From Gemmatimonadota bacterium (GTDB lineage: Bacteria > Latescibacterota > UBA2968 > UBA8231), in contig VXOR01000106.1 in NCBI GenBank assembly GCA_009840005.1, positions 39,637 to 103,636 of the forward strand: a stretch of 64,000 nucleotides of DNA, given 5' to 3'. A program made the translations under genes and the position numbers. The notes below the pieces were generated by a model that ran no database searches, had not been told where the DNA came from, and saw nothing but the letters and a program-made list of their open reading frames with translations. This document shows positions 32,520-41,094 of this stretch, piece by piece. Positions within the stretch are counted from its first letter, which is position 1, and each line of letters opens with the position of its first letter.

Positions 32520-32882
32520 CTAATCAGTCGACGGCGGTGGCTGGGAGATGCGAATCCGCCCGCCGCGAATCGTGATGATCGCCTGCATTTCAAGTGCCTG
32601 CCGATGTCGCTCAAGCAACTCGGCCATTAAGGCGATGCGTTGCTCGGTCGGCACGTCCGGGAGGCGTACTAACCCCGCATGTGGAACTTCCCAAACGAAC
32701 ACCAGCTTTCCGAAATCTGTATCAATCGTCACTAGAATTCTTTGTTCGCTAGCGGCAACTTCGAGTAACGCCCGGTCGCCGGGGTCCGGTCCAAGCTCCT
32801 GCGACTCGACGACGTCATGCCCTTGGCGACGTAACCACTCAGCTAGCAGGTGCCCGGCACACCGGTCGATGAGGAATCTCAA
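32520..32882 (-). CDS. DUF5615 PIN-like protein (toxin candidate)
   Basis: Predicted 120 residues: MRFLIDRCAGHLLAEWLRRQ, then GHDVVESQELGPDPGDRALL, and QRILVTIDTDFGKLVF. This matches the DUF5615 (Mut7-C-like PIN) family with acidic residues at the PIN positions (D6, D33-D35, D56). Usually the first acidic motif is LIDENL; here it is LIDRCA. It overlaps the upstream DUF433 gene by four bases, the usual pairing in putative toxin-antitoxin modules. RNase activity is assumed from the fold. Confidence 0.82.
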   Translation of the reverse strand: MRFLIDRCAGHLLAEWLRRQGHDVVESQELGPDPGDRALLEVAASEQRILVTIDTDFGKLVFVWEVPHAGLVRLPDVPTEQRIALMAELLERHRQALEMQAIITIRGGRIRISQPPPSTD

Positions 32883-33127
32883 GGTGCTGCTATGGCCACG
32901 GCTGACAGCGTATCATGCGAGATCACCGCGTGCGCGTAGGCAACACACGCCTGTAGGTCGGCTTCTTCGAGCTCGGGATAATCGGCTAAAATGACCTCTG
33001 GCTTTACACCTTGGGCCAGCAAGCTCAGGATAAGTTCCACTGAGATACGCATGTCGCGAATAATGGGCTTGCCAGCGAAAATATCCGGACGCACCGTGAT
33101 GCGCTTGAGGAGTTCGGGATGGGTCAT
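32879..33127 (-). CDS. DUF433 antitoxin-like protein
   Basis: Predicted 82 residues. The family signature is intact: RITVRPDIFAGKPIIRDMRI, SVELILSLLAQGVKPEVILA, then DYPELEEADLQACVAYA. DUF433 proteins carry a winged HTH and are the partners of DUF5615 PIN-like proteins. It precedes and overlaps that gene by four bases. It probably represses its own operon. Confidence 0.88.
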   Translation of the reverse strand: MTHPELLKRITVRPDIFAGKPIIRDMRISVELILSLLAQGVKPEVILADYPELEEADLQACVAYAHAVISHDTLSAVAIAAP

Positions 33128-33249
33128 GTTGCACTCCGTGGTTGGTTGCTTCCCTGCATAGGTGCCATCGGGGTTCTTGCCGACCTGCCTTTAGAGACCA
33201 AGCGATCATAAGTATAGTATAGGGAATTTCGTGGGTAGGAAAATTTTCT

Positions 33250-34440
33250 TCAAATGGCAAACCACGGGCGCACCGCCACTTTGTTGCGCCGGTACGCGCG
33301 GTCTCCGCCGTAGATCAGCGAAGCATTCGCAAGGTCCTGTCCGGCGGTGCGGCTCCACCATGTAAGGGCGGTGAACGCATCCGAGCCGACCGTTTGGCCA
33401 GACTTGATCTCAATCGGATAGAGCGCCGAGCCCTGTTCCACCAGTAGATCAACCTCGTGGCCGGTGCGGTCGCGCCAAAAATATAGCGGTGGCTTCTGGC
33501 GGTGGTGGTGGAAGGCTTTGGCCACTTCGGCGACTTGGTAATTTTCAAAAAGGGGGCCGCGCAATGGATGGGTGGGCAGCACTTGGGGGTCTTTTATGCC
33601 CAGCAAATAACAGGCAAGGCCGGTGTCGTAGAAGTACAGCTTGGGACTTTTGATCAACCGCTTGTTGAAGTTGCGGTAGTGCGGTGGCAGCAGAAAGACG
33701 ACAAAACTGGTTTTCAAAACGGATATCCAGCGCTGTGCCGTATCTACGGCGATGCCGCAATCGCTGGCCAGTGCCGCGCAGTTGAGTACCTGCCCAACTC
33801 GACCGGCGCACAAAGCCAAAAAGCGCTCAAAGGCATCCATGTTGCCGATATTGACCAGCGAACGCACATCGCGTTCGAGATAGGTTTGCACGTAGTCGGG
33901 AAGCCATATTGCGGGCGGGATGCGCTGGTCGTGAATTCGCGGATAGAAGCCGGTGTAGAGGGTCTGCCATAGCTGGAGTTGGCTCTTGCGGCCAGCGAAT
34001 AAGGTCGCGGGGGTTTCGGGCACCGGCTGGACTTGGCCTTCGAGTTCGGTGCGCGAAAGTGGTAGCAGGTGCAGGACGGCGCAACGGCCCGCTAAGGTCT
34101 GTACAATGCGATCCATGAGCAGGAAATTCTGCGAACCCGTCAGCACAAATCGGCCCGTGCTACCGTCCGCGTCAACGCTGCTCTGGATATAGGAAAATAA
34201 CTCGGGTGCTCGCTGAGCTTCGTCCAAAATGACCGGGCCGTCGAATTGGTCGAGGAAACCTCGGGGATCCTCTAAGGCAAAGATGCGTTGGTCGGGGTCT
34301 TCTAAGGAGTAGTAGCTATGCTGGGGGAAGGTCGCTTTGGCTAAGGTCGTCTTGCCGGACTGGCGCGGGCCGGTGAGGGTGAGCACTGGGTACAAGCGGG
34401 CATCGCGCAAAAGATACTGTTGTAGGGTTCGCCTAATCAT
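33250..34440 (-). CDS. AAA ATPase with DUF4143 domain
   Basis: Predicted 396 residues from ATG 34440 (MIRRTLQQYLLRDARLYPVL). Walker A LTGPRQSGKTTLAK (about 22-35), Walker B GPVILDEAQRAPELF, sensor motif FVLTGSQNFLLM. The C-terminal DUF4143 part carries YLERDVRSLVNIGN, FYDTGLACYLLGI and a PD-(D/E)XK-like end, YFWRDRTGHEVDLLVEQ with ALYPIEIKSGQTV (D-x-E-x-K). The family is abundant in accessory regions of environmental bacteria; a DNA-processing or defence role has been proposed but not established. No partner gene adjoins it. Confidence 0.9.
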   Translation of the reverse strand: MIRRTLQQYLLRDARLYPVLTLTGPRQSGKTTLAKATFPQHSYYSLEDPDQRIFALEDPRGFLDQFDGPVILDEAQRAPELFSYIQSSVDADGSTGRFVLTGSQNFLLMDRIVQTLAGRCAVLHLLPLSRTELEGQVQPVPETPATLFAGRKSQLQLWQTLYTGFYPRIHDQRIPPAIWLPDYVQTYLERDVRSLVNIGNMDAFERFLALCAGRVGQVLNCAALASDCGIAVDTAQRWISVLKTSFVVFLLPPHYRNFNKRLIKSPKLYFYDTGLACYLLGIKDPQVLPTHPLRGPLFENYQVAEVAKAFHHHRQKPPLYFWRDRTGHEVDLLVEQGSALYPIEIKSGQTVGSDAFTALTWWSRTAGQDLANASLIYGGDRAYRRNKVAVRPWFAI

Positions 34441-34543
34441 ACTGGCGAATTTACGATTGGATCGTAAATCTGTCAAAAATTATCCCCGACCACCTAGGAG
34501 AGCTTGGTCTTCGACCTCCCCGGCGAAACCGAAAGCCAGCTCG

Positions 34544-34763
34544 CTATCTTAGCAGGGTAAATTTTTGGACAAAACGGCCTTGGGGGGTGGTCAACCGATA
34601 CAGATAAACGCCGCTGGCTAAAGCCGAGGCGTCCATAGATAGCGTGTGATAGCCCGCCGCTTGAAACCCTTCGTGCAAGATTCCCCAACCACATCCCCGC
34701 CAGTTCTACCGTGACGGTCGCCGACTTGGTGCTACCCGGTATGCTCGTCGAGGTTGAGGCCAT
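34544..34763 (-). pseudogene. Remnant of a secreted protein's C-terminal sorting domain
   Basis: On the minus strand one frame gives TVTVELAGMWLG (34700-34740 region) and, after a one-base shift, HEGFQAAGYHTLSMDASALA then SGVYLYRLTTPQGRFVQKF and a stop at 34544. This is the FlgD-Ig/type IX-secretion-like C-terminal signal, the same as the complete one ending the gene at 62564 (ASGVYLYRLVSAEG). Only the last ~70 codons remain and they are frameshifted. Confidence 0.75.
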
Positions 34764-34847
34764 AGCCGTGCTCGGCAGCGGGCGCTAACACAGATAAACC
34801 ACTTCGGAAGAAAGTCCTTGACGCCTGTACAAGTCTTTGCCAAATAG

Positions 34848-34971
34848 ACTGTCAATTATACTGTCAAATAAGGATAATTTCTTGATAAATTTACTTATTG
34901 AAATAACATAAATATATTATATTATAAATGTTATACATTTATCCTATCCGTCAAATTAACTGTCAAATAAG
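34848..34971 (+). promoter_or_regulatory. Fic gene promoter flanked by paired direct repeats
   Basis: Two pairs of a direct repeat occur: actgtcaattat (34848) and actgtcaaataag (34860), then ccgtcaaattaa (34948) and actgtcaaataag (34959). Copies within a pair are 11-12 bp apart, about one helical turn; the pairs are about 100 bp apart. A candidate promoter, TTGAAA (34898) with TATTAT (34920), lies between the pairs, and the last copy touches the ribosome site aagagga. This layout suggests cooperative repression or looping, possibly by the Fic protein's own C-terminal winged helix. Confidence 0.6.
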
Positions 34972-34980
34972 AGGACAAAT

Positions 34981-36174
34981 ATGGACTGGGAAAAATTCTC
35001 CTTCGAGTACCAGCTCAACGTTCAGGACCTCTTCCGCGATCTCGTCTCTATCGAGGCATACAAGGAAGCCTCTCTGAACCTAGTGTTCCCACAGGAGTGG
35101 CAGCATCAGCTCGACAGGCTGAACCGAGTGCGTGCGGTTCATGGAACGACTGCGATAGAAGGCAACCCCCTTTCCGAGGCGGAGGTTGCTCACCAAATGG
35201 AACGACTTGAACAACAAAATTACGACGATGAAGGGAAGACCCCGACAAAGGAACAATTGCAGATCAGGAACGCCGGAGCGGCTCAATTTTGGGTAAAAAA
35301 ACGATTTCTTCCGGACGGACGACCTGTTGACTTGCAAGACATCCTCACAATGCACGAAATGATCACCCAAGATTCGGATACCCACAACAATACTCCCGGG
35401 AAACTCCGCAGCTTTTCCGTTACGGTGGGCACTGAAGACCTTGGAGGAGTCCATAAAGGTGCCCCGCACGAACGGCTACCTCGTTTGATGGAGGAGTACA
35501 TCGATTTCATCAACTCCCGCCGGTTCGCCGGCGTTCATCCGGTTATACGCGCCCTGCTCGCCCATTTCTTCCTAGTGACGATTCACCCTTTTGGAGACGG
35601 CAACGGCAGAGTCTCCCGGCTCGTGGAAGCAGGCATCCTCTTTCAGCTAGGATACAATGTCCATGGCTTCTACGGGCTATCCAACTACTTCTATCGCCAC
35701 GAGCAGGAATACAAATCAGTCCTACAACAATGCCGAAAAAGCCAGCCTTGCGACGTGACGCCGTTTATGCGCTTTGGCGTGGCCGGCTTTGCGAGTGAGC
35801 TCAAAGACATAAACAACTTCATCAAGACGAAGATCAATCGGTTGGTATATCGGACCACGATCGGCCGTGCGTTCAATAAGAGGATGGGTGCTAGGCGGCG
35901 GCTCCTAAACCAAAGAGAATACCGTCTCCTAGACTTTCTCCTAAGCGAGACAGAGCCTGTAGATCCCTTTTCTGATATCCCGTCCCGCAGAATCAGTCTG
36001 TCAGAGCTACTGGAGGCAAATTACGTGCAGTCAGCATATCGGAATGTCACGAGACGAACTTTTCATAGGGAGTTGATGCGACTCGGGGAACTTGGGTTCA
36101 TCGAGTTCACTAGAGATGAGTCAGTTCAAGACTGGGTCTTGGAGCTGGATTTTGGAGCTATCTCGAAGTATTAA
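34981..36174 (+). CDS. Fic-domain AMP-transferase-like protein
   Basis: Predicted 397 residues. The Fic core motif HPFGDGNGRVSRL (about 201-213) contains the catalytic His and the phosphate-binding GNGR. An N-terminal inhibitory-helix candidate TTAIEGNPLSEAEV (about 57-70) carries the S/T-x-x-x-E-(G/N) motif of self-inhibited Fic proteins. The C-terminal ~90 residues look like a winged helix (RRRLLNQREYRLLDFLL; FHRELMRLGELGFIEFTR). Such proteins transfer AMP to target proteins; stand-alone forms with a wHTH are common in accessory regions. Lower GC than its neighbours. Confidence 0.92.
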   Translation: MDWEKFSFEYQLNVQDLFRDLVSIEAYKEASLNLVFPQEWQHQLDRLNRVRAVHGTTAIEGNPLSEAEVAHQMERLEQQNYDDEGKTPTKEQLQIRNAGAAQFWVKKRFLPDGRPVDLQDILTMHEMITQDSDTHNNTPGKLRSFSVTVGTEDLGGVHKGAPHERLPRLMEEYIDFINSRRFAGVHPVIRALLAHFFLVTIHPFGDGNGRVSRLVEAGILFQLGYNVHGFYGLSNYFYRHEQEYKSVLQQCRKSQPCDVTPFMRFGVAGFASELKDINNFIKTKINRLVYRTTIGRAFNKRMGARRRLLNQREYRLLDFLLSETEPVDPFSDIPSRRISLSELLEANYVQSAYRNVTRRTFHRELMRLGELGFIEFTRDESVQDWVLELDFGAISKY

Positions 36175-36440
36175 GCGTCCCTAACAAAACATCCGGTGTT
36201 GGCCCAGCGTGTGCGAGCAAGGCCGTGGCCGGTGGCCACGAACCTACGGCGGCTGAGATTGCAGGCTTCGAGCCCGCCGACGGGCAAGCCGATCGCGGTC
36301 CGCGGAAAACGGCGTATAAGTGGTGCACGAAGTGCTGGTGTCAATTCGCTCATAGCTTCGGCCCCCCAACACTCAAGGGGCGCGTGCAAATTCATCACGC
36401 GCCCCTTGAGTGTGTGCTAGTAAGTAGCCGTCGTGGCAGC
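36175..36440. other. Intergenic region without a recognisable gene
   Basis: Frames here (for example 36225-36482) show no family resemblance and end beyond the hairpin, overlapping the stop of the convergent AAA gene. The only clear structure is the inverted repeat at 36369-36413. Confidence 0.5.
36369..36413. terminator. Perfect 18-bp inverted repeat between convergent genes
   Basis: acactcaaggggcgcgtg and cacgcgccccttgagtgt pair perfectly around a 9-nt loop (caaattcat). It lies between the Fic gene (plus) and the AAA/PD-(D/E)XK gene (minus), so it can serve as a two-way terminator, though no T-tract follows. Confidence 0.65.
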
Positions 36441-38204
36441 TTAGTCTTCCGTGGCGTCGTCTATGGCTTGGTAGGCGACTAGTTCCCAGCCGTGAAACAC
36501 CACCGCCAAGCCAATGTGTCGCACCGACCGATAGCGGCGTGCCAACGACGAATCCGCCAAGTAGGAGCGCACCTGCTCTACGGCCTCCTGTATCCTGTCC
36601 GCGACGACGGATTCGTCGAGGGATTCGCTCCGCTTGAGATACTTGAGTTCGAGCACGTAGCCGAACTGCATGTCCGGGTATTGGGCGACGAATGGCTCCA
36701 AGTAGAGGTCGGCATACCCTTTGTTCAGTTCATACTCCGAGTGCAGCAGAAAATACGGGGATAGGCTCAAATGGGCGGCGACAAAGCCGTGCACCACCTT
36801 CTCGCCGTCCATGTAGTCGCGGATGCCGGTTTGTTCGGCTAAGGCGTCGCGCAAAAAGTCCAAGGCTGGCTGCCAAGCGCCGTCGTAGGCCATCGCTTGA
36901 GCCAAGCGGAAAAAGGTGTACACATCGACCGAGAACACCCCTACATCATTGTAGGCATCGCGCAGGTAGCCGTACATTAGCCGCTTGACCGTCTGATTGG
37001 GAATGCCGAGCCGGGGCACTCCGTGCGCCACGGCGCGAATGCTGAGTAGGCCGAAGTAATGCAGCAACGACAGGAAGTTTTCGCGTTGGTCGAGCCGGTC
37101 TAGGGGGAAGCTGAGTTGGATGTTGCTTTGGATGCTCTGCTCGCCGATGATGTGGCGCAGCAGGTCGAAGTTGCCGTTGAGTTGGCGGTTGACCGTCAGC
37201 AGGTGGCGCAGCTTGCCGTAGTCGATGCGGACGTTGGTATCGATCAATTCCCGCGGCATCCCTCTGTTCGTGATGGCGTACTTCAGGTAGTAGAGAACCA
37301 TATCCGTATTGTACATGTCAACTTCGGCCTCCTCGGCGAACCGATAGCCGTTGTACCACTCGCGCATGATGTCCAGCGCGGCTTCGACCTCCTGATTGAA
37401 CACGCCGTGGTCGCGGTATAGCTCCAGCAGTTGCCGCACTTCCTCCTCGGTGAAACCAAGCATCTGGTCGAATCGTGGTTCTAAGCTGATGTTGGTGCCG
37501 ATGTTGAAGCCACTGGTGACGTCGTCCATGGTAATCGGCGACACCCCAGTGATGAAAAGCCGCTCCAAGCCGCCACCGCTGCGCCCGGCCCCCGCCTTGA
37601 GTGTGGCAAAGAAATTGCGATAGAAGCCGCCGCCGTGGGTGAACGACTGGTAGGCTTCGGCCCCGCGATGCGCCAGCACGGTGTTGGCGAAGTTGTCGTA
37701 CTCGTCGATGAGCACGTACAGGGGAATGCCCTGATCGCTGGCATACAGGAACAACTCGTTGAGCTGGCCATTGACCGAACTCGGCGAGCGGATGTGCTGC
37801 CGCGCCGCCTCGGGAAACAAATCCGCATTGCGCTCCAGCGCGTGACGGACCTCCAGTTGGCAATACTCTTCAAAGCGTTCCCGCAACGTTTCTAAGGTGT
37901 CCTCGAACGCCGAGAAGTCAAAGCGCAGGATGACGTAGCGATGGCGGTTTTCGGTCGGCTGTCGCCCCAAGTGGGTGCCGTCGAAGACGGTCTCAAATTC
38001 GTCGGCGCGGGTGCGGTCGTAGTAATTTTCCAGCAGCGACACCCAACAGGACTTGCCAAAGCGACGCGGCCGAATCAGAAAGACGTAGCGTTCCTCTTCG
38101 AGCGCGTGGACAAAGCGGGTCTTATCGACATACAGGCGCTTTTCGAGACGGATGGCGCGGAAATCAGCCCAGCCGTAGGGAATGCGCGGGTAGGAGGAAT
38201 TCAT
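36441..38204 (-). CDS. AAA-ATPase-like/PD-(D/E)XK nuclease family protein
   Basis: Predicted 587 residues; ATG 38204 (MNSSYPRIPYGWADF) is chosen because the start at 38252 lies in repeat-like sequence. It opens with the AAA-ATPase_like signature YVDKTRFVHALEEERYVFLI, RPRRFGKSCWVSLLENYYD (a Walker A variant without the usual GxGKS), then IPLYVLIDEYDNFANTVL (Walker B) and LERLFITGVSPITMDD. The C-terminal PD-(D/E)XK region has EYELNKGYADLYLEPFVAQY and QFGYVLELKYLKR (D...E-x-K). Very common in multiple copies in Bacteroidota-like and uncultivated genomes; role unproven, possibly defence or mobile-element derived. Confidence 0.88.
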   Translation of the reverse strand: MNSSYPRIPYGWADFRAIRLEKRLYVDKTRFVHALEEERYVFLIRPRRFGKSCWVSLLENYYDRTRADEFETVFDGTHLGRQPTENRHRYVILRFDFSAFEDTLETLRERFEEYCQLEVRHALERNADLFPEAARQHIRSPSSVNGQLNELFLYASDQGIPLYVLIDEYDNFANTVLAHRGAEAYQSFTHGGGFYRNFFATLKAGAGRSGGGLERLFITGVSPITMDDVTSGFNIGTNISLEPRFDQMLGFTEEEVRQLLELYRDHGVFNQEVEAALDIMREWYNGYRFAEEAEVDMYNTDMVLYYLKYAITNRGMPRELIDTNVRIDYGKLRHLLTVNRQLNGNFDLLRHIIGEQSIQSNIQLSFPLDRLDQRENFLSLLHYFGLLSIRAVAHGVPRLGIPNQTVKRLMYGYLRDAYNDVGVFSVDVYTFFRLAQAMAYDGAWQPALDFLRDALAEQTGIRDYMDGEKVVHGFVAAHLSLSPYFLLHSEYELNKGYADLYLEPFVAQYPDMQFGYVLELKYLKRSESLDESVVADRIQEAVEQVRSYLADSSLARRYRSVRHIGLAVVFHGWELVAYQAIDDATED

Positions 38205-38248
38205 AAGGGCAGGTGCTCCGTTTATATCTGCGTCATCTGCGGATTGTT

Positions 38249-39535
38249 TCATACCACATACTGCTCGTACACGGCGAGCGTCTCCTCAGCCATGGCGTCG
38301 GCGTGGAAGCGGCTGTGGACCGCCTCTTGGCCGGTTTGTCCGAGTTGGCGTCGCCGCTGTTCGTCGCGCAGCAAGGCGGCAAGCTCGTTGGCTAGGATCT
38401 TCGGGGAATGGGGGGCGACGAGGAGACCGCCGCCGGTGGCTGCGATCAGTTCGGGGAACGCGCCGTGGTCGGGCTGGACGACTGGGATGCCGTTGGCTAG
38501 GGCTTCGAGGATAGACAGGCCCTTGGGGTCGGCGTAAACCGAGGGTACGGAGAAGACATGGAGGGAGGAGAGGAAGCGGATTTTTTCGCGGCGATCGACT
38601 TCGCCGTGGTAGGTGAACGAGTCGGCTAGTCCCCCGGCGCGGATTTTTTGTACTTGCTCGGCGAAGTAGGGTTTGTCGTACGCGCTGAGGTAGCCGGCGG
38701 CTTCGAGGCGCAGTGAGGCAAATTCGGGTTGTTCTTTTAACTGCTGGAAGGCATCGACGAGCAGGTGAAAGCCCTTTTCCGGGCAGATGCGGGCGAGGTA
38801 GCCGATTTTGTAGGGACCGTCAGTGGGAGGTTCCGCTTGCCCGTGTCCGCTCAGGTTGAGGCCGAGTGGCACCACGTGGATTTTGGTGCGCGGCACCTGT
38901 AGGTATTCGGCCATGTGCTCTTGGTAATACGCACACGGGGCGATGAAGGCGTCGATGTCTTGGGCGCGTTGGCGCAGGGTTTTCAGGGCTTGGGACTTGT
39001 AGGGGTCAACTAGGCCGTCTAAGAACAGGTCCTCGCCTTGGAGAGCGCAGAGAATGGGGACGCCTAATTGTGCTTTTAATTGCCGGGCCATGCCGACGAA
39101 CATGGCGTTGGTTAGCTGGATGACGTCGGGTTTGAAGTCGCGCTGGAGCCAAGCGACGAGACGGGTGAGTTCCTTTTGTTGGTTCCCCTCCTCGCCGGCG
39201 AGGATTGAGACGGTGAGCGGCCCTAGCGAGCGGGCGTTGGTAGAGGAGCCAAAGTGCGCGAGGGTGCGGATCAGGAACGGCGAGTCGAGGACGCGGTCGA
39301 AGAGGCGGTGCGTGCGGCGAAAAAACGACCACTGCTGTTGCAGGAAGATGCTGACGCCGCCGTAGAAGACGCGGTCGAGTGCGACGTTTTCCTCGTCCGT
39401 GCGCAGCGGCGTATAGGTCGGGATCAGGGCGACATCGGCGTTGCGGCGCGAGAGGGCGGCCGCGAGTGCGTTGTCGTGGATGCAGCTACCGCAGTACATG
39501 CTGGCGGCACCGGCTGTGATGTAGGCGACGCGCAT
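38249..39535 (-). CDS. Family 4 glycosyltransferase
   Basis: Predicted 428 residues. N-terminal Rossmann part MRVAYITAGAASMYCGSCIH, acceptor region with PDVIQLTNAMFVGMARQLKA, and GT4 donor-binding signature PYKIGYLARICPEKGFHLLV followed by EALANGIPVVQPDHGAFPEL (E-x7-E-like region). GT-B fold retaining enzyme, cytoplasmic, acting on glycolipid or surface polysaccharide precursors. It stands alone, upstream of an ~90-bp dispersed repeat, and no other polysaccharide genes adjoin, so the product cannot be named. Confidence 0.88.
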   Translation of the reverse strand: MRVAYITAGAASMYCGSCIHDNALAAALSRRNADVALIPTYTPLRTDEENVALDRVFYGGVSIFLQQQWSFFRRTHRLFDRVLDSPFLIRTLAHFGSSTNARSLGPLTVSILAGEEGNQQKELTRLVAWLQRDFKPDVIQLTNAMFVGMARQLKAQLGVPILCALQGEDLFLDGLVDPYKSQALKTLRQRAQDIDAFIAPCAYYQEHMAEYLQVPRTKIHVVPLGLNLSGHGQAEPPTDGPYKIGYLARICPEKGFHLLVDAFQQLKEQPEFASLRLEAAGYLSAYDKPYFAEQVQKIRAGGLADSFTYHGEVDRREKIRFLSSLHVFSVPSVYADPKGLSILEALANGIPVVQPDHGAFPELIAATGGGLLVAPHSPKILANELAALLRDEQRRRQLGQTGQEAVHSRFHADAMAEETLAVYEQYVV

Positions 39536-39540
39536 TGTTA

Positions 39541-39639
39541 TAGCAATCCTATATCATTCACGAGATGATCCGCAGATGGACGCAGAATAGGATGCACAAG
39601 ACGACTTGCCGCTCGAATCGTCCAAATCATTTCGCATCG
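39541..39639. repeat. Copy 2 of the ~90-bp dispersed intergenic repeat
   Basis: Matches 7915-8012 over its full length (caatcctatatcattcac, atccgcagatggacgcag, aataggatgc, cgaatcgtccaaatcattt) and lacks the extra 10-bp unit of copy 1. It fills the gap between the symporter stop and the glycosyltransferase start. Confidence 0.8.
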
Positions 39640-41094
39640 CTAGAAGAATTTATCGACCGTGCTTTTGGCCGGTGGCTTGGTCAGCAGCGAACCGACGATC
39701 ATGGCCACGGCAGAAGCCGCTAGGATCACCACCACGGGCATTACCCCGGTCATGCCGACCGTATAGCCGGGGATTTTCCACCCCTGAAAAAAGAAATAGC
39801 ACCACAGCGCGGCCACGGTGAGCACGGAGGCAAAGGCGCCGTACTTGGTGCTGCGCTTCCAGAACAGGGCGGCTACTACCACTGGGAAGAGCGCTGCGAA
39901 GCCGGTGAAGGACCAGACGGCGAGAGAGAAGATACTGCGGGCTGAGACCAGCGAGAGCACATAGGTAACGGCGAAGATGGCGATCACGAAGAGGCGGCCC
40001 CACAGGACTTGGGCCTTTTCGCTCAACTCGTCGCCTTTGCGGTAGTGGCGGACGACATCTTGGGTGAACATGTTGCTGATGGACAGCACCTGCGAGTCGA
40101 GCGACGACATGATGGCGGCAAAGACCCCGGCGGCAAGCAGACCGGCTAGGGCACCGGGGGCGTGTAGGTCGATCATCTTGACCAGCACCGAGTTGGCGGC
40201 CGCGCCCTTGAGGCCGGGGAAGTCAATGCTGCCGAAGATGCCCAAGAGCACGCTGGGGATCCAGACGATAGCGATGCACAGCGGGTAGAACATCAGCGGC
40301 CAGCGAAAGGTGCGAGCGCTTTTAGCGGTGAGCCAGTGGGTGAAAAGGTGGGGGAACATGCCGACCGACAGCGGGATGCAGGTGTAGGTCAACAGTTTGA
40401 TCGGGCTGATATTGTCTCCTTTGATCAGCAACTCGGGGTGCGCGGCCGCGACTTGCGTTAGCGCACTGTCCAGCCCGCCCAGCTTATCGACGATGACGAA
40501 GAAGGTCACGCCGCCCAAGATCATAAAAACCAAGGTCTGGAAGGCGTTGGCCCACGCGGTGCTCCTCATGCCGCCGAAACTGACGTAGGTCAGCACCACC
40601 AAGCAGATCAATAGGCCGCCGGCCCATTGGGGAATCTGCCCCTTGGTAATTTGGGCGAGGGTGATGCCGCCGCCCATGACGCCGATGAGCAGGTAGGGAA
40701 TCAGCAGCGCGATCATGACGACGAAGAGCAGCAGACCCAAGCCGTCGGAGTCCCAGCGGCGGCGGAAGTACTGGACCTGCGTGAGCAAGTTGTGGCGCTT
40801 GCCGAGCGCCCAGATGCGGGTGCCGATGAAGAAGAAGACCGCAGGGATAATCAGGGCTGCGCCCGAAGGCATCAGGGCAAAGACGCCGATACCCGTGTGG
40901 TAGGCTTCGCCGGAGGCTCCCAAAATGGCGAACGCGGTCATGTTGGTGCCAAACAGCGACATCAGCAGCAGGAAGGGGCCGATGGAGCGGCTGGCGACAA
41001 AGTAGTCCTCGCCGGTGCCGCGAAAGAAGCGATTGGAGAGGACGCCGATACAAAGTACGAGGCCGAGGTAGCAGAAGATGATGAATGTGGTCAT
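39640..41094 (-). CDS. Sodium:solute symporter (SSS family)
   Basis: Predicted 484 residues from ATG 41094 (MTTFIIFCYLGLVLCIGVLS); about 13 transmembrane helices. SSS hallmarks: EDYFVASRSIGPFLLLMSLF near residue 30, GGMRSTAWANAFQTLVFMIL (about 180), AAGVFAAIMSSLDSQVLSIS (about 320) which includes the sodium-site Ser residues. Imports an organic solute with Na+. The DUF3311 small protein gene just upstream overlaps it by four bases; SSS plus DUF3311 is a recurring pair (as in E. coli YhjB-type systems). The solute is not evident. Confidence 0.9.
   Translation of the reverse strand: MTTFIIFCYLGLVLCIGVLSNRFFRGTGEDYFVASRSIGPFLLLMSLFGTNMTAFAILGASGEAYHTGIGVFALMPSGAALIIPAVFFFIGTRIWALGKRHNLLTQVQYFRRRWDSDGLGLLLFVVMIALLIPYLLIGVMGGGITLAQITKGQIPQWAGGLLICLVVLTYVSFGGMRSTAWANAFQTLVFMILGGVTFFVIVDKLGGLDSALTQVAAAHPELLIKGDNISPIKLLTYTCIPLSVGMFPHLFTHWLTAKSARTFRWPLMFYPLCIAIVWIPSVLLGIFGSIDFPGLKGAAANSVLVKMIDLHAPGALAGLLAAGVFAAIMSSLDSQVLSISNMFTQDVVRHYRKGDELSEKAQVLWGRLFVIAIFAVTYVLSLVSARSIFSLAVWSFTGFAALFPVVVAALFWKRSTKYGAFASVLTVAALWCYFFFQGWKIPGYTVGMTGVMPVVVILAASAVAMIVGSLLTKPPAKSTVDKFF

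Noticed and set aside
36225..36482. Possible small gene in the Fic-AAA gap
   Set aside because: It runs through an 18-bp hairpin and the end of the convergent gene, has no ribosome site and no recognisable sequence.
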